Source: JBAZWE01 sp041658605
GTDB lineage: Bacteria > Actinomycetota > Thermoleophilia > BMS3ABIN01
NCBI GenBank assembly: GCA_041658605.1
Contig: JBAZZU010000021.1
Location: 1-36,833 of the forward strand
DNA length: 36,833 bases
Direction: 5' to 3'
A program made the translations under genes and the position numbers. Of the stretch, positions 1-8,808 are shown in pieces. Numbering within the stretch: the first letter of the stretch is position 1; each line of letters starts with the position of its first letter. The notes under the pieces are model-generated. The model was given only the letters and a program-made list of their open reading frames with translations. It made no database searches and was not told where the DNA came from.

Positions 1-150
1 ATTCGCAAAATGCCAGCTGCTTTCCATATCAAAGATTAAGACGGTCTGTGCAAGAACTTGCCCTCACATATACCCCCGGATTACGTTGCGCTTCCACATC
101 GCCAAATGTGATGCACGTCAGTTTTATCCGAACCAGTATGGCTATACTTG

Positions 151-173
151 TTGAGAATAGACTTATTGAGAAT
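151..173 (+). repeat. Short direct repeat upstream of hcp
   Basis: The octamer TTGAGAAT occurs at 151-158 and again at 166-173, 15 bp apart, about 25-45 bp before the hcp start. Paired sites at such spacing could be a regulator-binding site, since hcp genes are commonly under nitrosative-stress or FNR-family control. I do not recognise it as a known operator. The nearest -10-like hexamer would put the transcript start on the ribosome-binding site, so I do not call a promoter here. Confidence 0.25.
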
Positions 174-197
174 GAGAATCTTGTGAGGAGTGTGCAT

Positions 198-1508
198 ATG
201 TTTTGCTATCAGTGCGAGCAGGTCAAGCAGGGAGGTTGCGACAAGGAGGTGGGTGTATGTGGCAAGAGTGAGGACATTGCCAGTCTTCAGGACATCACCA
301 TATTCGGCCTCAAGGGCGTCGCTGCTTACGCGCATCACGCGCGGGAGCTGGGCTATACCGATCCCGAGGTGGATGCAATCACCCATGAGGCGCTTTACTC
401 CACTCTCACCAACGTCAATTTCAGCCTTGCCGATAACGTCAACACTGCGCTTCGCGTGGGAGAAGCGACCGTCAAGGCCATGGAGCTTCTCGACCGGGCT
501 CATACTGACCAGCTGGGCCTTCCCGAACCGGTCAGGGTGTCCGAAGACAGGGTGGACGGCAAGAGCATTCTTGTCACCGGCCACAATCTTCACGCCCTGG
601 AGATACTGCTTACGCAAACTGAGGGCAAAGGGATAAACATCTACACCCATTCTGAAATGCTGCCAGCACATGGCTACCCAAAGCTTAAGAAGTTCAGCCA
701 CCTGAAAGGCAACGTCGGCAAAGCCTGGCATGACCAGAGACAGGTCTTCGATGATTTTCCGGGCGCCATTCTGGTCACGACCAATTGTGTCATGCCTGTC
801 AGGGGCACTTATGGCGAACGACTTTTCACCTATGATGTCACCGGTGTTGAAGGGGATGTATTCAAAATCGAAGACGATGACTTCTCACCGCTGATCGAGA
901 AGGCTCTCTCCCTGCCTGATGCTGACATAAGATCGGACAAGGAGCTGCTGACTGGCTTCCACCATGAGAACGTCCTGAAGCTCGCCCCTCAGATAGTCGA
1001 GGCGGTAAAGGCGGGCAGAATAAGCAGGTTCTTCGTGATCGCAGGATGCGATGCTCCCGGCGATGGAGGCGAGTACTACCGGGAGCTGGCGGAACTGGTT
1101 CCGGATGACTGCATAATCCTCACGACTTCATGCGGCAAATTCAGGTTCAATGATATCGACTTCGGCGACATAGACGGCATTCCCCGCTATATCGACCTGG
1201 GCCAATGCAATAACTCGATATCGGCGGTCAAGATCGCTGTCGCCCTGGCAGAGGTCTTTGAATGCTCTGTCAATGAACTGCCACTGAGCATATTTCTTTC
1301 CTGGTTCGAGCAAAAAGCGGTCGCCATCCTGCTGGGGCTCTTCAGCCTCGGCGTCAAGGATATCTATCTTGGACCCAAGCCACCTGCGTTCGTGACCGCC
1401 GGCGTGCTGGAGGTGCTCAAGGAGAGCTTCAACCTGAAGCTGACCACCGACGCCCTGAGCGACATGAATGAGTCGCTGGGCGTCGAGCTTGACATGAGCG
1501 CCAAATAG
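198..1508 (+). CDS. hcp: Hybrid cluster protein (Hcp/hydroxylamine reductase family), short form
   Basis: Cytoplasmic Fe-S protein of the prismane/Hcp family, linked in characterised bacteria to NO or hydroxylamine reduction and nitrosative stress. The ATG at 198 has GAGGAG seven bases upstream and gives the canonical N-terminus MFCYQCEQ; the open frame extends upstream, but those residues do not resemble Hcp. The first cluster is C3-X2-C6-X7-C14-X6-C21. Conserved blocks follow in order: YTHSEMLPAHGYPKLKKF, TTNCVMP, VIAGCDAPGDGGEYY, TTSCGKFRFN, DLGQCNN and LSWFEQKAVA. These carry the hybrid-cluster Cys, Glu and His ligands. At 436 residues it is about 110 shorter than the usual ~550-residue form; the missing part lies between the first cluster and the ILVTGHNLHALEILL block, like the compact class seen in thermophiles and archaea. 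It is convergent with the FmdE-family gene. Assignment is firm; the physiological substrate is inferred. Confidence 0.93.
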   Translation: MFCYQCEQVKQGGCDKEVGVCGKSEDIASLQDITIFGLKGVAAYAHHARELGYTDPEVDAITHEALYSTLTNVNFSLADNVNTALRVGEATVKAMELLDRAHTDQLGLPEPVRVSEDRVDGKSILVTGHNLHALEILLTQTEGKGINIYTHSEMLPAHGYPKLKKFSHLKGNVGKAWHDQRQVFDDFPGAILVTTNCVMPVRGTYGERLFTYDVTGVEGDVFKIEDDDFSPLIEKALSLPDADIRSDKELLTGFHHENVLKLAPQIVEAVKAGRISRFFVIAGCDAPGDGGEYYRELAELVPDDCIILTTSCGKFRFNDIDFGDIDGIPRYIDLGQCNNSISAVKIAVALAEVFECSVNELPLSIFLSWFEQKAVAILLGLFSLGVKDIYLGPKPPAFVTAGVLEVLKESFNLKLTTDALSDMNESLGVELDMSAK

Positions 1509-1545
1509 AATGATCAGCTGAAGAGGTAAGAGACCCTGTCGGAAA

Positions 1546-2145
1546 CTATTCCCCGCGGGTGAAATAACCACCTTGTCCGCAGGGGCGGCATAAGATTCTG
1601 CCATCCCTGCGGACTTCGCGCATATCGACCACGTGGTCGCCGCAGCGCTCACAGGCCACTCGTGAGATCGGGCTGCCGGGCATATCCTGGGGCGGGATCG
1701 TCACTTTCACTTCCTCATAGTTCAGCAGCTCTTCGTCGGGCATCACCCGGTAGGCCTGGCGCTGCTGCTCATATTTGTTGGTTTCTTGTGGCGCGTATTT
1801 CGGCGCCAGCTCCCTCGCTTCTTCCCTGGCGATTACACGCACCGCCCTGCCGGTCTTTAAGTTGATGAAGGTAGCGGCCATGATGCCATAGTCGACGATC
1901 TTCAGCGTACGCTTGCCAACGCGGCAACCGGTTACGATCATCAGGGCGTCGGCTGCGCAGCGGTCGATCTCGACATAGACCATGATGTTCTTGCGCCATT
2001 CGTCGGAGAGGGGATCGTTGATGCCGATCTGCTGAAGGCCGGTGCGGGCCAGGCGTACACCCAGGGTTTGCCCGGGGCAATCGCCGCCGTGAAAAGCAGC
2101 AGCTTCGTTCAGGTGTTCTTCGAGGGTTTTAGTGAGTACAGTCAC
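1546..2145 (-). CDS. FmdE-family protein with C-terminal zinc ribbon
   Basis: A 199-residue protein related to formylmethanofuran dehydrogenase subunit E. The N-terminal domain (about 1-130) carries HGGDCPG near residue 20, then DRCAADALMIVTGC and a downstream VDYGIMAATF block, all typical of FmdE. The C-terminus holds two CXXC pairs (CERCGD and CRPCG), a TraR/DksA-like zinc ribbon. FmdE homologues occur next to molybdenum or tungsten oxidoreductases in bacteria that lack the rest of the methanogenic complex, and their role there is unclear. Here it is the last gene after a formate dehydrogenase and a MoeA-like gene, so a part in metal handling or cofactor insertion is a reasonable inference only. 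The start is GTG at 2145, with GGAG about eight bases upstream. Confidence 0.8.
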   Translation of the reverse strand: MTVLTKTLEEHLNEAAAFHGGDCPGQTLGVRLARTGLQQIGINDPLSDEWRKNIMVYVEIDRCAADALMIVTGCRVGKRTLKIVDYGIMAATFINLKTGRAVRVIAREEARELAPKYAPQETNKYEQQRQAYRVMPDEELLNYEEVKVTIPPQDMPGSPISRVACERCGDHVVDMREVRRDGRILCRPCGQGGYFTRGE

Positions 2146-2244
2146 GCCTGTCTCTCCGCTTTTTGGATCTCCAGCATTTTAAGCGCTGGAACAGTACAAA
2201 TTCTTCGAAAGTTCCTGCCGGTTATTCTGCGTTTCCTGTCCGGA

Positions 2245-3291
2245 TCAGACGGATTTGCCGAAGGGGCAGACTGGAAAGGCACACTCCGGGCAATCCAGGC
2301 AGAGGCCGCCGTGGCCCAGCTTCGCGATATCGGTACCGGTGATTTTCTCTCCTGCCAGCACACGTGGCAGGATCAGGTCGAATATTGTGCGCGGGTGATG
2401 AATGCCGCATGCCGGTACACCCAGCACCGGAGTCCCGTCGTCGAAATATGCGACCATGAACATGGCGCCGGGCAGGACCGCGGAACCGTATGCGGCGATC
2501 TCCGCGCCGGCCTCACGCGCCGCCAGTGGTGTCAGGTCGTCCGGGTCGACGGACATGCCGCCGGTCATGATGACGAGGTCGGCCTCGCGGCGCGCCTCCA
2601 GAACCGCCTGCCGGATGGCCTGAATGTTATCCGGGCACTTGGTCACCCTTGCGACCGACGAGCCCAGGACTTCCACTTTCTCGCGGATGATCGGCTCAAA
2701 GGCGTCGTCGATGCGGCCGGTAAAGACCTCGTTGCCGGTGATGATGATGGCAACGCGCGCGGCCTTCATGGGGCTCACTGATATCAGTCCGCCGGACGCT
2801 TCAGCCGTCGCGACCGCCTGCTCCACCAGCTCTTTTTCCACCACCAGCGGTATCGCCCGGGTGCCGGCGACGATGTCACCGGCCTGGACCATCGTATTGG
2901 TATGGCGAGTGGCGCACATGACTTCGCCCACCATGTTGAATCGCGTAAGCCCCTCCACGTCGACCTTCAGCAGGCCGGTCGCTCCGGCGATGATATTGAT
3001 CCGTCCCTCGCGGGGTTCCGGCATGAACTCGGCGTTTTCCCCTGACAAGGCTTCAGCGAGCAGAAGCACGGCGTCATCCTCGTGCATCTGGTCTTCGTTC
3101 ATCTGAAGCACGTAGAGGTTTTCCTTGCCCAGATCCAGGAGCTTGGGAATGTCGTCCTCGCTGATGACATGGCCGCGGCGAAAGGCGCTGCCCTTATGAT
3201 GCGTGCGGGCGTTGACCTCGGTGATGTCGTGGCTGAGCACAAGTCCGACGGCCTCGCGGACGGGGATTGTTATCTGGTCTGGTTCACACAT
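2245..3291 (-). CDS. MoeA/MogA-like molybdopterin-binding protein with C-terminal Cys cluster
   Basis: 348 residues. The region from about 165 to 310 is a MoCF-biosynthesis (MoeA/MogA/CinA) fold: AAIIITGNEVFTG-like start, LVIMTGGMSVDPDD and a GVPACGIHHPRTIFD block. The N-terminal part resembles MoeA domain remnants, but the protein is shorter than the ~400-residue canonical MoeA. Its last 20 residues hold Cys in a CX2CX2CX4C arrangement (CLDCPECAFPVC), which suggests a bound metal or Fe-S cluster and is absent from E. coli MoeA. The ATG at 3291 has AAGGAAG six bases upstream. It lies 55 bp after the formate dehydrogenase gene on the same strand, so a role in molybdenum or tungsten insertion, or in sensing the cofactor for that enzyme, is inferred. 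No other moeA is in the window. Confidence 0.8.
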   Translation of the reverse strand: MCEPDQITIPVREAVGLVLSHDITEVNARTHHKGSAFRRGHVISEDDIPKLLDLGKENLYVLQMNEDQMHEDDAVLLLAEALSGENAEFMPEPREGRINIIAGATGLLKVDVEGLTRFNMVGEVMCATRHTNTMVQAGDIVAGTRAIPLVVEKELVEQAVATAEASGGLISVSPMKAARVAIIITGNEVFTGRIDDAFEPIIREKVEVLGSSVARVTKCPDNIQAIRQAVLEARREADLVIMTGGMSVDPDDLTPLAAREAGAEIAAYGSAVLPGAMFMVAYFDDGTPVLGVPACGIHHPRTIFDLILPRVLAGEKITGTDIAKLGHGGLCLDCPECAFPVCPFGKSV

Positions 3292-3346
3292 TTGATGCTT
3301 CCTTCGATTTGATCATACGGCTGGTTCGGCTTCCCTGCTCCTGCGG

Positions 3347-6300
3347 CTAATCGTCGGCTTTCTCGATCTTCACAGCGCAGACCTTGTACTCCGCCGTCTT
3401 GGAGATAGGGTCGAATGCGGAGTTAGTCAGCTCGTTCACCGCGGTCTCCCGAAAATGGAAAGTCATGAAGATGATACCGGGCGGCACCCGGTCTGTTATC
3501 TTCGCCCGGGTCACCACTGAGCCACGGCGCGAACTTACCCGCATGCGATCATCCGCGGACAAACCGATAGCTTCGGCGTCGGCGGGATTTATCTCCGCCA
3601 GTTCATGCGGCGCCATTGCATCGAGGGTTCCGGATTGCCTGGTGGAAACATTGTAATGATAGAGCATACGTCCGGTCGTCAGCAGTATCGGGTATTCCTC
3701 GCTCGTAAGCTCGGCCGGCGCTTCGTACTCTATGCCCTGCAGCAGCCCCCTGCCCCTGGGGAAGGTGCCCTCGTGCAGGTATGGCGTGCCGGGATGGTAT
3801 ATATCCGGGCACGGCCATTGCAGGCCGGCGATCGCCAGCCGGTCATAGGTCATGCCGGCATAAGCAGGCGTCAGGTTCCTGACTTCCTCAAATATATGCT
3901 CCGGGGAATCGTAATTCATCTCGTAGCCCATGCGTCCGGCGAGGTCGCAGATGATCTCCCAGTCGGCGCGAGCCTCACCGGGAGCGTCCACGGCTTTACG
4001 CACCCTCTGGACCCGTCGTTCGGTATTGGTGAAAGTCCCATCTTTTTCGGCGTAACAGGCGGCCGGCAGGACCACATCCGCGTATTCTGCGGTCGCCGTC
4101 ATGAAGATATCCTGGACGACCAGGAACTCAAGGCCGTCCATGGCCTTGCGCACATGGTTGGCGTCGGCGTCGGTAAGCACCGGGTCTTCGCCCATGATGT
4201 ACATCGATTTGAGCTTGCCGTCCATGATCTCGTCGAACATCTCCGGAATGCGCAACCCGGACATGTCGCTGAGCTTCGCCTTCCATTTCTTCTCGAAAAT
4301 GGCGATGTTCTCGCTTTCATTGACAGACCTGTAACCGGAGAAGACGTTGGGCAGCGCGCCCATGTCGCAGGCACCCTGCACGTTGTTCTGTCCGCGCAAG
4401 GGGTTGACGCCGGCGTGCTCGACGCCGACATGGCCGGTGACCATGGCCAGGTTGGCCAGGTTCATGACGTTGGCCGTGCCGGTGGTGTGTTCGGTTATGC
4501 CGAGTGTGTAGAAGATTCCCGCCCTCGGCGTATTCGCGTAGATCTCGGCCGCCGCGTAGAGCTTGTCCTCGGGGACGCCGGTGATCTCGCTGACCATCGC
4601 CGGATTATATTTCTGTACTACTTCCCAGAGCGAGTCGTAACCTTCGCAGCGCTCTTCCATGAACTTCCGGTCGGCCCAGCCCTCGTTGATGATGATATTG
4701 ATCATGCCGTTGACCAGCGCGGCGTCGGTGCCGGGTGTGAGCCGCAGCCAGAGCTCGGCGTAATCGACCAGCTCTATATGACGGGGGTCTGCAACTATTA
4801 ACCTTGCCCCGCGCCTCGCGGCGCGCTTCATCTTGCCGCCGATGATCGGATGCGCTTCCGTGGTGTTGGAGCCTATTATGAACAGGGCGTCGTAGAATCC
4901 GACTTCGCTGATGGAGTTCGTCATTGCTCCGCTGCCGAACGATATGGCCAGACCGGCCACGGTGGGAGCGTGTCAGGTGCGGGCACAGTGGTCGAGATTG
5001 TTGGTGCCCATCACCGCCCTCACGAATTTCTGCATGATCCAGTTTTCTTCGTTGGTGCAGCGGGCCGAACTTAAGGCGGCGAAAGCGTCGGCGCCGTCAC
5101 GGTCTTTTATCTCCTTAAGCCTCGAGGCCACCAGGTTCAGAGCTTCATCCCAGGTGGACTCCTCAAGCTTGCCGTTTTTCCTGACAAGCGGAGTAGTGAG
5201 GCGGTCAGGGCTGTGGATCAGGTCTGTATGATAGCGGCCCTTGGCGCAAAGGGCGCGGTTGTTGACTGGTGAATCTGCGTTTGTGGTGACCCCGACGACC
5301 CTGCCGTCCTTGACGTTAAGGTCGAAATTACATCCGGTGCCGCAGAGCGGGCAGGTCGTCCTCACACGTTCAAGCTCCCATTCACGGACACCCTTAAGCT
5401 GGGTGTTGATCAGGGCGCCTGTCGGGCATACATCGACGCATTGTCCGCATGAGACGCAGCCGGCATCCCTGTAGGTCGTCCCCCGCAGTGCTGGATGCCC
5501 GTTATCATCTACTTCGTACACAAAGTTCATTTCCAGCTCGGTGCAGATGCGCACACAGTTGTGGCACTTGATGCAGCGTTTGCGGTCCAGCTGGAGGATG
5601 GGCGATCCATCGTAAAGATCGTATTGGCCCTCGCCCTTGAACTCGGTCGTGCCGGCGCCGTAGCGGATGGCAAGGCGCTGCAGCTCGCAGGCGGAAACAG
5701 CATGGCAGGTGCACTGCAGGCAGCGGGCCGCCTCTTTTCTGGCGTCCGCCTCTTCAAAACCAAGCTCAATCTCATCGAAGTTGTCGCGGTCGGCGACGGC
5801 GAGTTCGGGCATTGGCGCACGTTTGTCGTCGAACAGCGGCTTGGCGCCGATGTCGAATAGCTTCGGCCGGCGCCTCTTGAGGCTGGCCGAGGGAGATGAG
5901 CAGGCCTCATCGGGATCCCCTCCATTGACATATGCGTCGATCGCGACCGCCGCCCTGCGCCCCGCCGCTATGGCTTCGACGACCGTGGCCGGTCCGGTTT
6001 CGCAGTCGCCCCCGGCAAAAACCCCGTCCTTGCTGGTCTCAAGCGTGCGCCGGTTGGCCTCGATGGTACCCCAGTCGCTCATATCCACGACGTCAACAAG
6101 TCCTTGAGGGTCGACCTGCTGGCCGATCGCCAGAATGATCGAGTCCGCCTCGATGACGAACTCGGAACCCTCCACCGCTTCCGGACGCCGCCTGCCGCTC
6201 TCGTCGGGCTCGCCCAGCTCCATCTTCTGACAAAGTACTCCGGTGATCCGGTCGCCTTCGCGGTTTACTGAAAGGGGCGCTGTAAGAAGTGACAGCTTCG

Positions 6301-7468
6301 CGCCTTCAGCCTCGGTCTCTTTGACCTCTTCCTTCGTAGCCGGCATCTCCTCGCGTGAGCGGCGGTAAACAACGTTCACCTCGGCGGCGCCGAGCCGGAG
6401 CGCCGATCTGGCAGCGTCCATGGCTGTAAAACCGCCGCCGATAACCAGGGTCTTTCCAAGCGGAGTGTCCCATTCGCCTTCGTTGCTCCTGGCGAGAAAG
6501 TCAACCGCTGAATACACTCCAGGCCCCTCCGCGTTTCCGATCCGCCCCTTTGAACCGCGCTGGGCGCCGATGGCCAGATAGACAGCGTCATAGCCTTCGG
6601 CCTTCAGGCTTTCGATGGTAAAATCAGCGCCGAGCCGGCTGTTGAGCTTCAACTCGATCCCGAGTTTGAGGATTTCATCAACCTCTTCCTGGATGATGCT
6701 GCGTGGCAGCCGGAAGGGGGGGATTCCGGTTAGCGTCATGCCGCCCGCCCGGGAGTTGGCTTCAAATATCGTCACCTGGTGGCCGTCCAGAGCCAGGTAG
6801 TATGCCGCGGAAAGGCCCGAGGGGCCGGCGCCAGCAATCGCTACCTTCTTGCCGGTAGCGGCTTTTATATCTTCATGTAACTGTGCTTCGCCTGAAAGCG
6901 CCCGATCGCCGGCAAAACGCTTCAGCTGACAGATGGCTACCGGCTCTCCGTCGACCTGCGTCCGGCGGCAGGCGCTCTCGCAGGGGCGAGGGCAGACCCG
7001 GCCGATGATACGTGGCAGCGGCAGCCTTTTCTTGACGATCCTTATGGCTTCGGCGTCATCTCCACGGGCAATTGCGGCGAGGTAGGCGGGAATATCTATA
7101 CGCGCCGGGCAGGCGTTATGGCATGGCGGCTCACAATAGGCGTTGTGGCTGGTCAGATACTCAGTGAGCCTCTGCTTGCGGGCCTCGGCTATCTCCGGGT
7201 TAAGTGTGGTAACTTCCATTCCTTCGGCCACGGAGGTCTGACAGGCGTACACCAGGCCGGCTTCGACGACCTCCACAAGACAGAGGCCACAATTGCCGAC
7301 GGGCGCGAGCCGCGGATCATTACAGAGGGTTGGTATCTCGATACCGTTCGCGTGCGCAGCTTCCAGAATAGTCATACGGGGGTTGACCTGCAGGCGGCGG
7401 CCATCAATGAACAGTTTTACCAGCGGGCCGCTTTCCGCGATGATTTCGTGATGAGGTAGATCGGCCAT
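3347..7468 (-). CDS. fdhA: Selenocysteine formate dehydrogenase fused to a GltD-like flavoprotein module
   Basis: A 1373-residue selenoprotein interrupted by in-frame TGA at 4975-4973 (Sec832). The motif around it, NNLDHCART-Sec-HAPTVAGLA, is the formate dehydrogenase active-site signature, and the frame continues without shift. Domains in order: NuoG-like 2Fe-2S (C49, C60, C63, C76); GltD-type N-terminal Fe-S region (Cys 112-180); FAD/NAD(P) oxidoreductase (GAGPSG 213-218, GGG 344-346, AGGDCE near 485); two 4Fe-4S sites (Cys 632-681); a molybdopterin-oxidoreductase 4Fe-4S site (C706, C709, C713, C741); the Mo/W-bis-MGD catalytic domain; and a C-terminal dinucleotide-binding domain. It should interconvert formate and CO2, with electrons passing to NAD(P) or ferredoxin through the fused module. 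The exact partner is inferred. The start ATG at 7468 follows AAAGGG. A ZTP riboswitch and terminator precede it. No signal peptide is seen, so it is probably cytoplasmic. Confidence 0.95.
4945..4975 (-). promoter_or_regulatory. Selenocysteine UGA codon and fdhF-type SECIS hairpin
   Basis: The UGA is at 4975-4973. Thirteen bases downstream a perfect 5-bp stem forms, UGGCC (4959-4955) with GGCCA (4949-4945), enclosing the pentaloop GGUCU. E. coli fdhF has the same GGUCU apical loop at nearly the same distance, where SelB binds. The hairpin lies inside the coding sequence, as bacterial SECIS elements do. The host must therefore encode selA, selB, selC and selD elsewhere, since none is in this window. 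Confidence 0.93.
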
Positions 7469-7520
7469 TTTATTCCCTTTCTGACATCGGCGAATAATCC
7501 GGTGGAAGGCTCCGGGGATG

Positions 7521-7559
7521 AAAAAACACCCAAGCCGTCCAAATATCTGGAGGCCCAGG
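7521..7559 (-). terminator. Riboswitch-controlled intrinsic terminator before fdhA
   Basis: On the minus strand, CCTGGGCC (starting at 7559) can pair with GGCTTGGG, extended by CC/GG pairs across a small bulge, and the stem is followed by GTG and a run of six T residues (7526-7521). The 5' arm of this stem is the same CCTGGGC stretch that forms the pseudoknot strand of the ZTP aptamer. Aptamer folding and termination are thus mutually exclusive, which predicts read-through when ligand is bound. Confidence 0.8.
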
Positions 7560-7641
7560 CGTCCGGCCAATCGGCTGGTTTTGTCGCCAGCGGAGATGCT
7601 CCCGAGTGGTTATCCACTGAACGCCAGTCACACCCCTGTGG
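7553..7641 (-). promoter_or_regulatory. ZTP/ZMP (pfl-motif) riboswitch aptamer
   Basis: Read on the minus strand, the leader contains GTGACTGGCG, then a GTGG/CCAC hairpin with ATAA in its loop, then CTCGGGAGC, a variable linker, and CGCCTGGGC. These are the conserved blocks of the pfl RNA, now known as the ZTP riboswitch, in their normal order and spacing. Members sense the purine intermediate ZMP/ZTP, which accumulates when 10-formyltetrahydrofolate is short, and usually switch on one-carbon or purine genes. It sits between a likely promoter (7645-7674) and the fdhA terminator. I assign it by recognition of motif and architecture, with no covariance search. Confidence 0.85.
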
Positions 7642-7644
7642 GCA

Positions 7645-7674
7645 AGAATATCAGAATAGTTTTTTCAAATGCAA
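7645..7674 (-). promoter_or_regulatory. Probable promoter for the riboswitch-fdhA transcript
   Basis: On the minus strand, TTGCAT (7674-7669) and TATTCT (7650-7645) are separated by 18 bp. Initiation about seven bases later would begin just before the ZTP aptamer. The hexamers match consensus only partly, but the placement is right for a dedicated transcript separate from the upstream Moco operon. Confidence 0.45.
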
Positions 7675-7748
7675 GCATGACAGGCAGATTTCCATGGCGT
7701 CACATCGTATTGCAGGTAATTTCAGCCGGATTTCCGGGGAATCGATGT

Positions 7749-8255
7749 TTACCGGGCGCACTCCCCGCCGACGCCGCCGAGCAGTTCCAGGGCATGGCCG
7801 AGCACCGGCCGGATGACCGCGAAAGACTCTTCGCAGGCCTTAGGGCTACCCGGGAAGTTGATTATCAATGTGTTGCCACAGACACCGCTCACTGCACGGG
7901 AAAGCATCGCCCGAGGGGTGAACTTCATCGATTCGGCCCGGACCGCTTCGGCGAAGCCCGGAGCCTCGCGGTCCAAAACATCCCGGGTGGCCTCCGGGGT
8001 GATGTCCCGCTCCACCAGACCGGTCCCCCCCGTGGTGATGACAAGATCGACACGCTCATCGCCGCACAACTTTCTGAGGGCGTCGGCTATGTTCCACCTC
8101 TCATCCGGCACCAGGACCCGGGCCACGGAACCGGCCCCCGCTTCGACCAGCAGCCGCTCCAGGACGTCGCCGCTATCATCGTCGCGCTCACCCCTGTAAC
8201 CGCTGTCGCTGACGGTTACGACGGCCGCTGTGAATTCCAGCCCGGCGCCGGTCAT
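7749..8255 (-). CDS. mogA: Molybdopterin adenylyltransferase (MogA/MoaB family)
   Basis: A 168-residue single-domain MoCF protein. The sequence TVSDSGYRGERDDDSG near residue 15 and TTGGTGLVERDITPEA near residue 75 are hallmarks of MogA/MoaB, with the later NFPGSPKACEE block completing the active site. It adenylates molybdopterin so that MoeA can insert the metal. Its ATG overlaps the stop of the upstream MOSC gene by four bases (ATGA), indicating translational coupling. MogA versus MoaB is a naming question; the activity is expected to be the same. Confidence 0.92.
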   Translation of the reverse strand: MTGAGLEFTAAVVTVSDSGYRGERDDDSGDVLERLLVEAGAGSVARVLVPDERWNIADALRKLCGDERVDLVITTGGTGLVERDITPEATRDVLDREAPGFAEAVRAESMKFTPRAMLSRAVSGVCGNTLIINFPGSPKACEESFAVIRPVLGHALELLGGVGGECAR

Positions 8256-8776
8256 CCTTCCGCCTTTCGACCGGCACGGGTTGAGGCTTTCTCAGTGCCG
8301 GCTTCTGACGTATTGAATTCTTTTTGGGTTCCGCCGCCACAGCCGGCATCGATAACTTCGATAACGTCCCCATCCTTAATGACGCCGCCCTCCAGAACTT
8401 TCGCGAATATTCCCTCACGCGGCATGACACAATCTCCCGCCTGCCTGTAAATCTCACAACGGTCGTGACACTCCTTGCCGATCTGAGTGACCTCGACCAG
8501 CGCCGGTCCCAGCCTCATGAGCGTTCCAACCGGAAGCGCGGGAAGATCGATCCCATCCGTGGTGATGTTCTCCGCAAAATCTCCAGGGCCGACATCCGAC
8601 CCTTTGTCTCTCATGCTACCGATGCTCTCGATCGCCAGCAGGCTCACCTGCCGATGCCAGTCCCCCGCATGCCCGTCGCCGACAATGCCATGCCCGGCCT
8701 TGAGCTCGGCATAGCCGACCGGCTGCTTGCGCTCGCCCTTGGCGTGAGAAATATTTATCGAGATTATCGAAGGCAC
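8252..8776 (-). CDS. MOSC domain protein
   Basis: About 174 residues from a GTG at 8776, which has AAGGA eight bases upstream; the frame is open further upstream but that part is not family-like. The core includes VGDGHAGDWHRQVSLLA, FAENITT, a late GKECHDRC stretch with CEIYRQAGDCVMPREG, and a short hydrophilic tail. MOSC domains bind molybdenum cofactor and occur in sulfurases, YiiM/YcbX-type enzymes and stand-alone proteins in moa operons. The conserved Cys residues fit a role in carrying sulfur or in cofactor sulfuration, but stand-alone MOSC proteins are poorly characterised. It overlaps mogA by ATGA and follows moaC after a 143-bp gap holding a large palindrome. Confidence 0.88.
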   Translation of the reverse strand: MPSIISINISHAKGERKQPVGYAELKAGHGIVGDGHAGDWHRQVSLLAIESIGSMRDKGSDVGPGDFAENITTDGIDLPALPVGTLMRLGPALVEVTQIGKECHDRCEIYRQAGDCVMPREGIFAKVLEGGVIKDGDVIEVIDAGCGGGTQKEFNTSEAGTEKASTRAGRKAEG

Positions 8777-8808
8777 TGACTTTTCCTTATTTAGTAAACC
8801 GTACGCGG

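Noticed and set aside
48..197. N-terminal extension of hcp
   Set aside because: The upstream codons give no Hcp similarity and the ATG at 198 has GAGGAG at proper spacing and the family N-terminus.
3605..4801. Long open frame on the plus strand opposite the formate dehydrogenase
   Set aside because: It is a mirror of GC-rich third positions of the FDH gene, has no domain similarity and no ribosome-binding site. Similar antisense frames elsewhere in the window were dismissed for the same reason.
4945..4990. Formate dehydrogenase as a broken or frameshifted pseudogene
   Set aside because: The frame is continuous across TGA, the residue position is the known Sec site, and a SECIS hairpin follows.
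7553..7640. tRNA-Sec (selC) upstream of fdhA
   Set aside because: The stretch is strongly structured and close to a Sec gene, but it lacks the T-arm and an acceptor stem of tRNA-Sec. It fits the ZTP riboswitch in order and spacing.
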